DNA from: Rhodanobacter sp. 7MK24
GTDB lineage: Bacteria > Pseudomonadota > Gammaproteobacteria > Xanthomonadales > Rhodanobacteraceae
DNA: 64,000 nucleotides
Reading direction: 5' to 3'
NCBI RefSeq assembly: GCF_014842995.1
Contig: NZ_JACYXL010000001.1
Coordinates: 497,183 to 561,182 of the forward strand
Part shown: one piece after another, positions 1-9,100 of the stretch
How the letters are laid out: each line of letters begins with the position of its first letter
Position numbering within the stretch: the first letter of the stretch is position 1
Program-made: the position numbers and the translations under genes
Notes under the pieces: generated by a model
What the model was told of the DNA's origin: nothing
Database searches by the model: none
The model's input: only the letters and a program-made list of their open reading frames with translations

Positions 1-2
1 TG

Positions 3-1313
3 CATTACGTTGACCCGCCGAAGATCTTCCGTCACGGCGAAGGCAGCTACATGTTCGACACCGCCGGCACGCCGTTCCTCGACCTGCAGATGTGGTACTC
101 GGCAGTCAATTTCGGCTACGGCAACAAGCGCCTTAACGACGCGCTGAAGAAGCAGATCGACGTGCTGCCGCAGGTCGCCAGCCAGTACCTGCACCAGACC
201 CGCATCGAGCTGGCCAAGACCATCGCGCTGGACGCGAAGAAGAAGTTCGGGCTCGACGGCCGCGTGCACTTCAACGTCGGCGGCGCGCAGGCGATCGAGG
301 ATTCGCTGAAGCTGGTGCGCAATGCCAGCAACGGCAAGAGCCTGATGTTCGCCTTCGAAGGCGGCTACCACGGTCGCACGCTGGGCGCCTCCTCGATCAC
401 TTCGAGCTACCGCTATCGCCGCCGCTTCGGCCACTTTGGCGAGCGCGCGATGTTCCTGCCGTTCCCGTATCCGTTCCGTCGCCCCAAGGGCATGACGGCT
501 GAAGAGTATTCCGACAGCTGCGTGCGCCAGTTCGAGCGGCTGTTCGAAACCGAATACAACGGCGTGTGGGATCCCAAGACCGGCCAGTGCGAATACGCCG
601 CGTTCTACGTCGAGCCGATCCAGGGCACCGGCGGCTACGTGTTGCCGCCGATGAATTTCTTCAAGGGCTTGAAGAAGGTCTTGGACAAGTACGGCATCCT
701 GATGGTGTCGGACGAGATCCAGATGGGCTTCTGGCGCACCGGCAAGCTGTGGTCGATCGAGAACTTCGGCGTGACGCCGGACATTGTCGTGTTCGGCAAG
801 GCGCTGACCAACGGCCTGAATCCGCTGTCCGGCCTGTGGGCACGCGAAGAGCTGATCAACCCCACCGTGTTCCCGCCGGGCTCCACCCACTCCACCTTCA
901 ACTCCAACCCCCTGGGTACTTCGCTGGGTCTGGAAGTGATCAAGATGGGCTACGAGCTGGATTACGAGACCACCGTGCCGAAGAAGGGCGCGCACTTCCT
1001 CGAAGGCCTGCGCGAGCTGCAGAAGAAGCACAAGGAAATCGGCGACGTCGATGGCCTCGGCCTCGCGCTGCGCGCCGAGATCTGCACCGAAGACGGCTTC
1101 ACGCCGAACAAGGCGCTGCTCGACAAGATGGTCGACATCGGCCTCGCCGGCGACCTGGAGCACAACGGCAAGAAGATCGGCCTCGTGCTGGACGTGGGCG
1201 GCTGGTACAAGAACGTGATCACGTTCGCGCCGTCGCTGGACATCACGCACGAGGAGATCGATCTGGCGATGTCGCTGCTGGATCAGTTGCTGACGAAGGC
1301 CAAGAAGGGCTGA
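3..1313 (+). CDS. class III (PLP-dependent) aminotransferase, 5' end outside window
   Basis: The frame is open from base 3, upstream of the first Met codon (position 51), so the gene begins before the window. The fold is aminotransferase class III (ornithine/putrescine/4-aminobutyrate aminotransferase superfamily). Counting from the Met at 51, the cofactor-binding DEIQ motif is at residues 221-224 and the Schiff-base lysine lies in VVFGKALTNG at about K250. The GGYHGRT motif near residue 104 binds the PLP phosphate. The protein would transfer an amino group between an omega-amine or amino acid and a 2-oxo acid. The substrate cannot be read from the sequence. A strong hairpin terminator follows the stop, so it ends its transcription unit. 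Confidence 0.85.
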   Translation, partial: HYVDPPKIFRHGEGSYMFDTAGTPFLDLQMWYSAVNFGYGNKRLNDALKKQIDVLPQVASQYLHQTRIELAKTIALDAKKKFGLDGRVHFNVGGAQAIEDSLKLVRNASNGKSLMFAFEGGYHGRTLGASSITSSYRYRRRFGHFGERAMFLPFPYPFRRPKGMTAEEYSDSCVRQFERLFETEYNGVWDPKTGQCEYAAFYVEPIQGTGGYVLPPMNFFKGLKKVLDKYGILMVSDEIQMGFWRTGKLWSIENFGVTPDIVVFGKALTNGLNPLSGLWAREELINPTVFPPGSTHSTFNSNPLGTSLGLEVIKMGYELDYETTVPKKGAHFLEGLRELQKKHKEIGDVDGLGLALRAEICTEDGFTPNKALLDKMVDIGLAGDLEHNGKKIGLVLDVGGWYKNVITFAPSLDITHEEIDLAMSLLDQLLTKAKKG

Positions 1314-1334
1314 TCGTCGGTCGCGTGACACAAG

Positions 1335-1370
1335 CAAAAGGCCCGACGGGAAACCGCCGGGCCTTTTGCT
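1335..1370 (+). terminator. rho-independent terminator after the aminotransferase
   Basis: The hairpin arms AAAAGGCCCG and CGGGCCTTTT enclose a short loop, and the downstream arm ends in a T run. It starts 22 bases after the stop codon at 1313 and probably ends the aminotransferase transcript. Confidence 0.8.
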
Positions 1371-1379
1371 TTCGCCCTC

Positions 1380-2197
1380 CTCTCTTTGGAGAGGGTGGGG
1401 TCCACGCGATGGCCGGATCTCCCGTTGGCCGCTTGTGGGGAGGGTGTGTTTTTGCTCCTGCGTCCTTGTCAATCTTGGGGGCGCAGCGCCGCCACAGTCA
1501 GGGTTACTAGGCTGAAGTAATTCGAGGGAACGATGCCAGGCGACGTCGCGTCTCTTAGGGACTCCCCGATTTCCATGAGGGGGAGCTGTAGGCTAGCCCA
1601 TGACGCGCCGGCCTTCTTGACTGCGGCTGCCACGTATCCCACGATTCGATAGGGTAGATAGACCGAACCGGGGCGGTCATGAAACGGATATTCACGATGC
1701 CACGTGCCTTCATTTTCGACCTGAAGCAGGATCATTGGGTGAGACGGGAAAGGCCTCTTGTGCACGCGCCAGATTGCGCGTATCTGTCCGTGATGAAAGC
1801 CCACGCAACGTTACCAGCTAAGGAAGCGGGGAGCCTGGGTCGATGTTTTAATAACCGGCTTGGTTCTGCCTCTTGGTTCAGTCAAGTAGCTGGTGCTATC
1901 GGTCTGAACATGCCGCTTCGAATTGATCAGAGGGAAACAGGGTGCGCACTTGGCGTCGCGTCCGGTTGCATTCTGGAAAGCCATCCACTTGGATGCTCTT
2001 AATCGTCTCGCGATCTCATCGCACAGGAATACCGTCAAGGATCCCATCTGGATCAGCTGAAAATATATGAGGTCGAGAGATTTCTTTTTAGCTCGGGATA
2101 TCTGGGGTCTTGGCAGTTTGGTGGCACAAGGCCCGCTTTCGGATATTTCTTTTGGCAACGGGATCAAGACGTAAACGCTTTTAAGGACTAAAACACC
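1380..2197. other. intergenic stretch of lower GC
   Basis: This roughly 0.8 kb gap separates the aminotransferase from the S53 peptidase. The GC content drops towards the right: I count 24 G/C in the 60 bases 2041-2100. It holds no recognisable gene. The only coherent open frame is on the minus strand and is interrupted by one stop codon (see the pseudogene entry). The plus-strand frame at 1679-2002 looks like a shadow of it. Confidence 0.5.
1469..2047 (-). pseudogene. possible broken hypothetical gene, one in-frame stop
   Basis: On the minus strand one frame is open from an ATG at 2047 to a stop at 1469, except for a single TAA at 1813-1811. Both halves have protein-like composition: an upstream half with a hydrophobic start (MGSLTVFLCDEIARRL) and a downstream half with HREYPFHDRPGSVYLPYRIV. 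I recognise no family. Alternatives are two unrelated short genes, a real stop, or chance openness. The compositional dip suggests acquired DNA. Confidence 0.25.
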
Positions 2198-5041
2198 ATG
2201 GACAATTACGAGGCGAAGATGTTCAGCGGACGGCGCATTAAAAATCTTGTGGTGGCAGCAGTTTTTGCGGCGTTGGCCAATTCAATGAGTATTGAGGCGA
2301 AGCCGGTGGCTGGCGACATCACGGCTTCCGCCAGCGCGAAGATGGAGGTTTTGCATCCGGCCGCGATCTTGGAGCATGGTGACAAGACTGTGGGCCTGCT
2401 GGATGTTTCGCAGCCCATACACGTGGTGATCCCCCTGAAGCTGCGCAACGAACAACAGCTCGATCAGTACATTGCCAAGCCTGGTTTCAGGCCGCTGAGC
2501 TCCGGGCAGTTCCAGATGCTTTACGCACCCACCAAAGAACAGGCACAGGCGGTAGCCGATTACCTTGTCAAGGCCGGCTTCAGCAACGTGAAGATCGCTC
2601 GTGGCAACACCTTGGTGGAGGCTGATGGTCGTGCCGATACGGCAGAGGCCGCATTTAGTACGTCGTTTGTGCAAGTTAAAACGCATGACGGGCGCGACGC
2701 CTTTGCCAACAGCAGTGCCGTGCAGATACCGGCGAGCTTACGGGATAGCGTACGTGCGGTGCTCGGCATGCAGAACGTGCATATTTTCCACGCAATGACT
2801 CGCCATTACGATCCGGTCGCGGTGCACGCTATGGCTCCGCAGGTAGCCGCATCAGCTGAAATGATCGGGCATCCGCCTTCCGATTTTCCTGCCATTTACG
2901 GCGCCAGCGGCATGCCTAACGTGACGTCCGTTCCTGTGGGTTCAATCTCTGCCGGGCCGATGGCCAATGTCCTGAACGATCTGAAGTCGGTGGACCCTGG
3001 CGTCACGATTACTCTCATGGGAGACACCAGTGTCGGGAACGGCAGCGGTAGCAACAGTAGTGATGACGAATTTGATCTCGACAGTCAGACTATTATCGCA
3101 TTCACGGGGGTGAAGCAGTATTACTTCTACGTGTCCAGTTCAATGAGCGATGCCGATCTCGAGGCCGACTTTGCTCGGGTGGTATCGGATAATGTATTGA
3201 AGGCTATCGATATCTCAATGGACGAATGCGAGACCGATGCGCGTTCAGACGGTGCGGTAGCTTCCATGGACGCCACGTTCAAGCAAGCGGTCGCGCAGGG
3301 ACAGACCTTTTTTGTGTCGGCCGGCGACAATGGGCCCAATGGATGCGGCGATATGCCCGGATCAAGCTGGCCGGCGAGTTCACAATACGTGACGGCGGTC
3401 GGTGGTACCGAGCTCTTCACCAGTCCCAGCACTACCCTTCAACAAGAACAAGTATGGAGCGACCTCAATGGCACGACCGTCGGTGGCCCAAGCCTCTTCG
3501 AGCCGATACCCGGCTGGCAGCAAGGTGTTGCTGGCATCACCAACCAGACCTATCGTGGCGTACCCGATATCGCGTTCGATGGGGATCCCAGTAGTGGCGC
3601 ACTGATCACTGTTGATGGCAACGCGAATCAGCAGATCGGTGGTACCAGTCTATCGGCACCACTCGCGGTAGGCATGTGGGCACATGTGCTGCAGGCCAAC
3701 GGTACGGCTCTGGGTTTCGCTTCGCCGGTGATCTACAAAACTGCACAACCGCTGGGGGTCAACTACTACAGCGGTTTCAACGATGTGAACTACGGCAACA
3801 ATTTTACTTATGACGCCGTTCCCGGTTGGGATTACACCTCGGGCTGGGGCAGCATTCAGGTCGCTCAATTTGCCAGGTTGGCAGCCAACGCTAACTACAC
3901 TTCCAGTGCTCCATTCGTATCTTTCGCCACGCTTCCTGCATTACAGGTGACAACGCCCATTCCGGGAAGTACGCATACGCCGGGTGATTTCAACGGCGAT
4001 GGCGTGTCCGATATCGTGTGGTTCAATCCTTCGCAGAGCCAGGTCGGCCTCTGGACCATGAGTGCATTGGCACCGAATGTTGGCACCAGTGTGACACGCA
4101 CTGGGCTGAAGAGTTTCAACGTAGCGCCTGGTTACTTCATCGGTGCCGTGGGTGATTTCAATGATGACGGCTATGCCGACCTGGTCTTTACCAGCGCCAA
4201 TCGCGACCTCTATCTGTGGACCAACAATCAGCAGGGGGGATGGGTGGCCCAGCGAATCAGCACCAGCAGTTATCCCAGCCAATGGCAGCTCATCGGCGCC
4301 GGCGACGTAGATGGCGACGGTCACGATGATCTGCTTTGGCTCGATCCCTCGGGATGCAAATTCGGCTACTGGACGATGAACGGTGCCACGGTTACCGGGT
4401 CCCACACGATCAATGTCGCGTGTGGCTATTACCCGATCAGTATCGGCTATTACACGTCGTCGAATCGATTGAGCATCATCTGGACGAGTGCCGCCCACGA
4501 TTTGTACGTTTGGGACAGCACTGGCGGAACTACCGGCGGCACTACGGGCAATGGCTTCAATGCATACAGCCTGACTTCCGCGTTGCCCGCGAACAGCCAC
4601 ATCATGTCCATCGGTGGTGGTTACCAAGGGCAGAACATGGGTCTTCAGGTGCTCTCGCTCTCCACCGATGGCACTTATGACCTGGTGCAAGGTCTTCTTC
4701 TTTCGCGCTCTTTCGATGCCAGTGGCAACCAGACAGGTATCCAATCGACCTACGTCTTTGACAACATGAATCCGGATTACATCGGTTCGGTGGGTTACGT
4801 CATCGCCGGCAACGGAGTCAACGACACCGGGGTTTACGACATCGATCCGTACAAGATGCTTATAGGTACGGGCGGTTTGTATAGCGTTGGTAGTGCTTTC
4901 TATACCGGCAACGCCTCTGCGTACCCGATTCCTGTAGACGGCGGCTGTACCGTTGGTGCTGGCTACTGTTGGCAGTATCCCGCGGGCTGGTGGGTTGTCG
5001 GGGCACCTTTCAATGGTGCGGCGGCACCACCTTGGCGGTGA
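2198..5041 (+). CDS. secreted S53 family (pro-kumamolisin/sedolisin) peptidase with C-terminal FG-GAP repeats
   Basis: This is a 947-residue secreted acid serine-carboxyl peptidase precursor. A basic then hydrophobic signal sequence covers residues 11-35, so an alternative start at Met8 is possible. The pro-kumamolisin activation domain spans about 60-205 and the catalytic domain about 225-565. The expected triad is visible: E291 and D295 in EFDLD, S484 in GGTSLSAP, and oxyanion-hole D377 in SAGDNG. Residues 590-800 carry three DxNxDGxxD-type calcium loops starting at D597, D653 and D703, typical of FG-GAP/VCBS repeats. The protein probably degrades extracellular proteins at low pH. Codon use is less GC-rich than in neighbouring genes, which suggests transfer. 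An AAGGACT ribosome-binding site lies upstream of the ATG at 2198. Confidence 0.9.
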   Translation: MDNYEAKMFSGRRIKNLVVAAVFAALANSMSIEAKPVAGDITASASAKMEVLHPAAILEHGDKTVGLLDVSQPIHVVIPLKLRNEQQLDQYIAKPGFRPLSSGQFQMLYAPTKEQAQAVADYLVKAGFSNVKIARGNTLVEADGRADTAEAAFSTSFVQVKTHDGRDAFANSSAVQIPASLRDSVRAVLGMQNVHIFHAMTRHYDPVAVHAMAPQVAASAEMIGHPPSDFPAIYGASGMPNVTSVPVGSISAGPMANVLNDLKSVDPGVTITLMGDTSVGNGSGSNSSDDEFDLDSQTIIAFTGVKQYYFYVSSSMSDADLEADFARVVSDNVLKAIDISMDECETDARSDGAVASMDATFKQAVAQGQTFFVSAGDNGPNGCGDMPGSSWPASSQYVTAVGGTELFTSPSTTLQQEQVWSDLNGTTVGGPSLFEPIPGWQQGVAGITNQTYRGVPDIAFDGDPSSGALITVDGNANQQIGGTSLSAPLAVGMWAHVLQANGTALGFASPVIYKTAQPLGVNYYSGFNDVNYGNNFTYDAVPGWDYTSGWGSIQVAQFARLAANANYTSSAPFVSFATLPALQVTTPIPGSTHTPGDFNGDGVSDIVWFNPSQSQVGLWTMSALAPNVGTSVTRTGLKSFNVAPGYFIGAVGDFNDDGYADLVFTSANRDLYLWTNNQQGGWVAQRISTSSYPSQWQLIGAGDVDGDGHDDLLWLDPSGCKFGYWTMNGATVTGSHTINVACGYYPISIGYYTSSNRLSIIWTSAAHDLYVWDSTGGTTGGTTGNGFNAYSLTSALPANSHIMSIGGGYQGQNMGLQVLSLSTDGTYDLVQGLLLSRSFDASGNQTGIQSTYVFDNMNPDYIGSVGYVIAGNGVNDTGVYDIDPYKMLIGTGGLYSVGSAFYTGNASAYPIPVDGGCTVGAGYCWQYPAGWWVVGAPFNGAAAPPWR

Positions 5042-5061
5042 GTTGTTTGCAGGAAAAGCCA

Positions 5062-5093
5062 GGGTGCATTTCTACGAGCGAGAAAATGCACCC
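5062..5093 (+). terminator. hairpin downstream of the S53 peptidase
   Basis: A perfect 10-bp inverted repeat, GGGTGCATTT and AAATGCACCC, with a 12-base loop starts 21 bases after the peptidase stop. There is no T run after it, so it may be a transcript-stabilising hairpin or a rho-assisted stop rather than a classical terminator. Confidence 0.5.
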
Positions 5094-5518
5094 TGAGCCC
5101 GGGCTAGAAAAGGTATCGGGTAAAGCGCTCGTACTATGGCGTTGCACTGAAGGTGGTGCGACGCAGCGCTTTGCATCTGGCGCGCAGGATGTGCGCTGCT
5201 TTTCGGGAACCCCTCGACGACGACAAGACACGGATGATTATGCCGTGTATCGGGCCTCGTTCATGGACAGACGGAAAGCGCTGCCGAGGAGTGGTGCTCT
5301 TTGCTCTTCGGCGGAGGCACGCAAAGACTGGGTGGCACGTGCGTCGTCAACAAACTCTCGGGAGTTCCATTTTGGGAACGTGTAGTTGACGGGAAGCTTG
5401 CGCCGACAGATTCATTGATTGCTTTGTCGCTTGCGTCAGAGCGAAGGCATTGGACTCCTGTTTTCGCGGAAATGACGCTTCAACGGTAAAGCTAGAAGTC
5501 TTGTTTAAAATGTTCCCA
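5094..5518. other. intergenic region, no gene seen
   Basis: About 0.4 kb lie between the peptidase hairpin and the convergent ketosynthase gene. The overlapping short open frames here have no coherent protein composition or ribosome-binding sites. The only recognisable element is a degenerate REP-like motif at 5450-5478. Confidence 0.5.
5450..5478. repeat. degenerate REP-like element
   Basis: The core TGGACTCCTGTTTTCGCGGA resembles the widespread intergenic palindromic repeats of the form GGATTCCCGC-TTTCGCGGGAATGAC in GC-rich proteobacteria. Here it has several mismatches. Related degenerate copies are at 9101-9128 and 51401-51432. Confidence 0.4.
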
Positions 5519-6751
5519 TCAAGGCGCCCGCTTCAACGCCAACACGGCATTGAGCCCGCCAAACGCAAACGAGTTGCTGAGCACCGCCCGCACCTTCATC
5601 TCGCGCGCCACATTCGGCACATAGTCGAGATCGCAGGCCGGGTCGGGCTTGTCCAGGTTCGCGGTAGGCGGCACCACGCTTTCGCGCAGCGCGCCGATTG
5701 CGGCGACCAGCTCCAGCGCGCCGGAGGCGCCCAATGCGTGGCCGTGCATGGACTTGGTGGACGACACCGCCAGCTTGTCGGCATGCGCGCCGAAGGCGAG
5801 GCGGATCGCGCGCGTCTCGGTGCTGTCGTTGGCCTGCGTGCCGGTACCGTGGGCGTTGATGTAGTCCACGTCTTCGGGGTTGAGTTCGGCTTCCGCCAGC
5901 GCCTGGCGCATTGCGGAAGCGGCGCCGTCGGCGCTGGGCATCACGATGTCGCTGGCGTCCGCGCTCATGCCGCTGCCGGCGAGTTCGGCGAAGATGGTGG
6001 CGCCGCGCGCCCGTGCGTGTTCCAGCGATTCCAGCACGAAGATGGCGGCGCCTTCACCCAGCACCAGGCCGCGACGGTTGGCGCTGAACGGGCGGCAGGT
6101 GTCGTCGGACAGCACGCGCATGGCTTCCCACGCGCGCAGTGCGCCGTAGCTGAGGCAGGCCTCGGTGCCGCCGGTGACGGCCACGTCGGCCATGCCGAAG
6201 CGGATCATCTGCGCTGCCTGGATGATCGCGTGGTTGGCCGAGGCGCAGGCGCTGGCCACCGCGTAGGTGGCGCCGCGCAGGCCATAGGCGATGCTGATCT
6301 GGCTAGCGGAGGCATTGGTCATCAACCGTACGATGGTGAGCGGATGAGTGCGGCTGGCCTTTTCCGCGTACAGCCGGCGGCTCTGCTCGTCCTGGGTGGT
6401 TTCGCCGCCCACGCCGGTGCCCACAATCACTGCCGTGCGTTGGCCCAGGCCATCGCGGGTGAAGTCGATGCCCGAGTGCGCGATGGCCTCGCGCGCCGCA
6501 TGCAGCGCGAACTCCGAGGTGCGGTCGAGCAGGGGCAGGGTGCGTTCGTCGATGCCGGTGGCCGGGTCGAAGCTTTCCGGCACCTGTGCGGCGATCTTCA
6601 CGCGCAGCACTTCGCCGTCCTTGTGGCGCAGCGGGCCGATCGCGCAGCGACCTTCGCTCAAGCCGTGCCACAGGGCTCTGGCGCCCACGCCCTGCGGGCT
6701 GATCGCGCCCATGCCGGTGATGACGACGCGGCGTGTCTCGATGGTGGGCAT
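5519..6751 (-). CDS. beta-ketoacyl-ACP synthase, FabF-like
   Basis: This 410-residue condensing enzyme of the KAS II type starts at MPTIETRRVVITGMG. The Cys-His-His catalytic triad is intact: C169 in SACASANH, H301 in HGTGT, and H338 in the MHGHALGASG motif. It should catalyse decarboxylative Claisen condensation of an acyl chain with malonyl-ACP. Its start overlaps the stop of the upstream acyl carrier protein gene (TAATG), so the two are translationally coupled. No other fatty-acid synthesis gene is adjacent, and the flanking genes (FemAB-like transferase, arginase-like protein) point to a specialised lipid pathway rather than bulk fatty-acid synthesis. The reading frame is open far upstream of this start, but homology begins here. 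Confidence 0.9.
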   Translation of the reverse strand: MPTIETRRVVITGMGAISPQGVGARALWHGLSEGRCAIGPLRHKDGEVLRVKIAAQVPESFDPATGIDERTLPLLDRTSEFALHAAREAIAHSGIDFTRDGLGQRTAVIVGTGVGGETTQDEQSRRLYAEKASRTHPLTIVRLMTNASASQISIAYGLRGATYAVASACASANHAIIQAAQMIRFGMADVAVTGGTEACLSYGALRAWEAMRVLSDDTCRPFSANRRGLVLGEGAAIFVLESLEHARARGATIFAELAGSGMSADASDIVMPSADGAASAMRQALAEAELNPEDVDYINAHGTGTQANDSTETRAIRLAFGAHADKLAVSSTKSMHGHALGASGALELVAAIGALRESVVPPTANLDKPDPACDLDYVPNVAREMKVRAVLSNSFAFGGLNAVLALKRAP

Positions 6752-7023
6752 TACTTGCCGCCTTCGCCTTCGGCGGCCTTTTCGTCCAGCGCCTTCTGCA
6801 CGGCGTCGACCAGGCTCTGCGCGGTGTCGCTGTCGAAGTTGGCGCCCTGCTGTTCGGGGAAGTGGATGTCGAAGTGTTCCTCGATGTCGAAGATCAGCTC
6901 GATGGCCTCCAGCGAGGCGACGCCCAGGTCCTTCAGCGTGGACTCGGGCGTGACGTTCGCCACGTCGACCTTGGCCTGCTTGGCGATGATCTCGAACACT
7001 TGCTGCTGGGTCGTTCCGGGCAT
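6751..7023 (-). CDS. acyl carrier protein
   Basis: This 90-residue acidic four-helix carrier protein carries the phosphopantetheine attachment serine at S37 in DLGVASLEAIEL. It has the usual acidic helix II (IFDIEEHFDIHFPE). It is the first gene of a two-gene minus-strand unit and overlaps the ketosynthase by one base. It is a dedicated carrier rather than the housekeeping AcpP, because AcpP normally sits with fabD and fabG. It would hold the acyl chain built by the ketosynthase and may donate it to the divergently encoded FemAB-like transferase. The C-terminus is a short Glu/Gly/Lys tail. Confidence 0.85.
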   Translation of the reverse strand: MPGTTQQQVFEIIAKQAKVDVANVTPESTLKDLGVASLEAIELIFDIEEHFDIHFPEQQGANFDSDTAQSLVDAVQKALDEKAAEGEGGK

Positions 7024-7118
7024 GACGGAGTCCTCGGTGGCGGGCGACAATGGAAGGCCGGCGCAAGGTGTGCCGGTCAAGCTCCTGACCCGCACAGTCT
7101 AGGCAAACTCGCTTACTC

Positions 7119-8189
7119 ATGCCTTTCATTTCGCAACTCGAACCGGATGCGCTGCTCGAGGCGTTCATGGCGCAGCCACCGGTCGGCTTCACGGCCGGGC
7201 GCTCGCCGCAAGGCATGCCGGGCTTCGTGGCGCCGTTCGACTTGCTGACCACGGCGGACGATGAACTGCGCAAGCGCGTGGCCGGGTTGCCGTTGTACCG
7301 GCACTGGAGCCGCCTGCTGCGCTGGCGCACGCGCTTCGCCGGCAGCACGGTGACCGAATACGCACCGCTGCCGCCGGGCGTGCCGCCGGCCGAACTGGCG
7401 AAAGGCTTGAAGTCCGCATGGGCCCGCGAGTGCAAGCTGCTCATCGTGAAGGACATCGCACAGGATTCGCCGCTGCTGACCGAGGCCGAGAACACCCATG
7501 CGCGCGCCTTCGCCGACGCCTGCGAAGCGGAGGGTTTCGTGCTGCTCGAGGGGCAGGCACTGGCATGGGTTCCCGTCGACTTCGGTTCGGACGACGAGTA
7601 CCTGGCGAAACTCAGCTACAGCCGCCGGAAGAACATCCGCCGCAAGCTGCGCTCGCGCGCCGATCTCGACATCGAGGTCGTACGCACCGACGACGCCCGC
7701 TTCCACGACGAGGCCACGCTGGCCGCGTACTACGCGCTGTTCGACAACGTGTATGCGCAGAGCGAGATCCATTTCGACCGGCTGGGCCTGGACTACTTCC
7801 GCCTGTTGCTGCAGGACGGTGGCAGCGGCGGTGTGGTGTTCGTCTACCGCCATGCTGGCAAGCTGATCGGCTGGAACCTGTGCTACGAGCACGGCGGCAA
7901 GCTGATCGACAAGTACATCGGCTTCGCCTACCCCGAGGCGCGCGAGCACAACCTGTACTTCGTGAGCTGGATGCACAACCTGGGTTACGCGCGCGAACGC
8001 GGTTTGACGCACTACGTGGCCGGCTGGACCGACCCGGAAGTGAAGTCCTTCCTAGGCGCCAGCATGACCTTCACCCGCCACGCGGTATACGCGCGCAACC
8101 CCGTGCTGCGGGCGCTGCTGCGCAGGTTGGGCGGCCATTTCGAGAGCGACCGCAGCTGGCAGGAAGCTTCGGAGAAAGACGATGAATGA
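7119..8189 (+). CDS. FemAB-like / GNAT-superfamily acyltransferase
   Basis: The product is 356 residues and resembles the peptidoglycan-recognition, FemAB-like family (Pfam Acetyltransf_6/FemAB_like type). The evidence is the basic YSRRKNIRRKLRSRADL stretch, an AAYYALFDNVYAQS segment and a C-terminal GNAT-like half with GKLIGWNLCYEHGGKLIDKYIG. Family members transfer aminoacyl or acyl groups to amines. It is transcribed away from the acyl carrier protein gene across a 95-base gap that must hold both promoters. Its end overlaps the next gene by eight bases, indicating coupled expression. The donor could be the neighbouring carrier protein; that is inference. The exact reaction is unknown. Confidence 0.7.
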   Translation: MPFISQLEPDALLEAFMAQPPVGFTAGRSPQGMPGFVAPFDLLTTADDELRKRVAGLPLYRHWSRLLRWRTRFAGSTVTEYAPLPPGVPPAELAKGLKSAWARECKLLIVKDIAQDSPLLTEAENTHARAFADACEAEGFVLLEGQALAWVPVDFGSDDEYLAKLSYSRRKNIRRKLRSRADLDIEVVRTDDARFHDEATLAAYYALFDNVYAQSEIHFDRLGLDYFRLLLQDGGSGGVVFVYRHAGKLIGWNLCYEHGGKLIDKYIGFAYPEAREHNLYFVSWMHNLGYARERGLTHYVAGWTDPEVKSFLGASMTFTRHAVYARNPVLRALLRRLGGHFESDRSWQEASEKDDE

Positions 8190-9060
8190 CGCTGCGCATC
8201 GCCCGGTCGTGCTCGACATCGACCGCTCGGTGGGGCCGCTGGCCGATGGCCTGGTGCTGGATCTGTCCGAGTGGCAGGAAGCGATCCGCTTCGGCTGTTC
8301 GCTGGCCACCATGCGCCGTTTCCGCAGGCTGCTGGATGCGCAGCTGCCTGCATGCCATGGCACGGTATTCACCGGCTCCGGCGATTTCCATCACCTCAGC
8401 TGGCCTTTGATCGCGCGGCTTGCACCGGCCACGCCCATCCAGGTGGTGGTGCTGGACAACCATCCCGACAACATGCGCTTCCCGTTCGGCGTGCACTGCG
8501 GCTCCTGGGTGCGCCGGGTGGCCGCGCTGCCCTTCGTCGACCACGTGCACGTGCTCGGCATCACGTCCCACGACATCGGTGCCGGGCATGCGTGGGAGAA
8601 CTACCTCACGCCACTGCTGCGCGGCAGGCTCACCTACTGGAGCATGGGCGTGGACACAGCCTGGTCGCGCCGGCTGGGCATTGCGCGTGCATTCCGTGGT
8701 TTCGACACGCCGGATGCGCTGGTCGACGGCTTCGTCGAACATCAGCGTACGCAAACCCTGCCGAGCTATCTCACGATCGACAAGGATGCGTTCGCGCCTG
8801 AAGTGGCGCACACCAACTGGGACCAGGGTCGCCTGCAGCTCGATCACGCATTGACCCTGATCGCCAGCCTGCGCAACGGGCTGGCTGGCAGCGACATCAA
8901 CGGCGAGGTTTCACACTACCGCTACAGCACGTGGTGGAAGCGCAAGCTCTCCGCGATGGACGAGCAGCCCGCGATCGATCCCGCCCAGGTCGCCGGCTGG
9001 CAGGCGCAGCAGCATGCGTTGAACCTCAAGCTGCTGGACGCCATCACGGCAAAGCGGTAG
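8182..9060 (+). CDS. arginase-fold (ureohydrolase-like) protein
   Basis: This 292-residue protein shows the three metal-binding signatures of the ureohydrolase superfamily in divergent form. GSGDFHH at 65-71 corresponds to GGDHS, D92-N-H94-P-D96 to DxHxD, and D200-K-D202 to the DxDxxDP motif, so the manganese ligands appear to be kept. DINGEVS further on matches the region of the late conserved Glu. Known members hydrolyse guanidino, amidino or formimino groups. It overlaps the FemAB-like gene and therefore probably acts on the same molecule. The substrate cannot be assigned; it is too divergent to be called arginase or agmatinase. Confidence 0.65.
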   Translation: MNDAAHRPVVLDIDRSVGPLADGLVLDLSEWQEAIRFGCSLATMRRFRRLLDAQLPACHGTVFTGSGDFHHLSWPLIARLAPATPIQVVVLDNHPDNMRFPFGVHCGSWVRRVAALPFVDHVHVLGITSHDIGAGHAWENYLTPLLRGRLTYWSMGVDTAWSRRLGIARAFRGFDTPDALVDGFVEHQRTQTLPSYLTIDKDAFAPEVAHTNWDQGRLQLDHALTLIASLRNGLAGSDINGEVSHYRYSTWWKRKLSAMDEQPAIDPAQVAGWQAQQHALNLKLLDAITAKR

Positions 9061-9100
9061 CAACGCACCCTGCGGGTGATGGCTTTTGGCTTCTGCCCAC

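Noticed and set aside
4969..5385. Plus-strand frames after the S53 peptidase
   Set aside because: They overlap the peptidase end in another frame and have no protein-like composition or ribosome-binding site.
7024..7495. Extension of the ketosynthase frame through and beyond the carrier protein gene
   Set aside because: The extra residues have no family similarity, and the acyl carrier protein and FemAB-like genes occupy this DNA in other frames.
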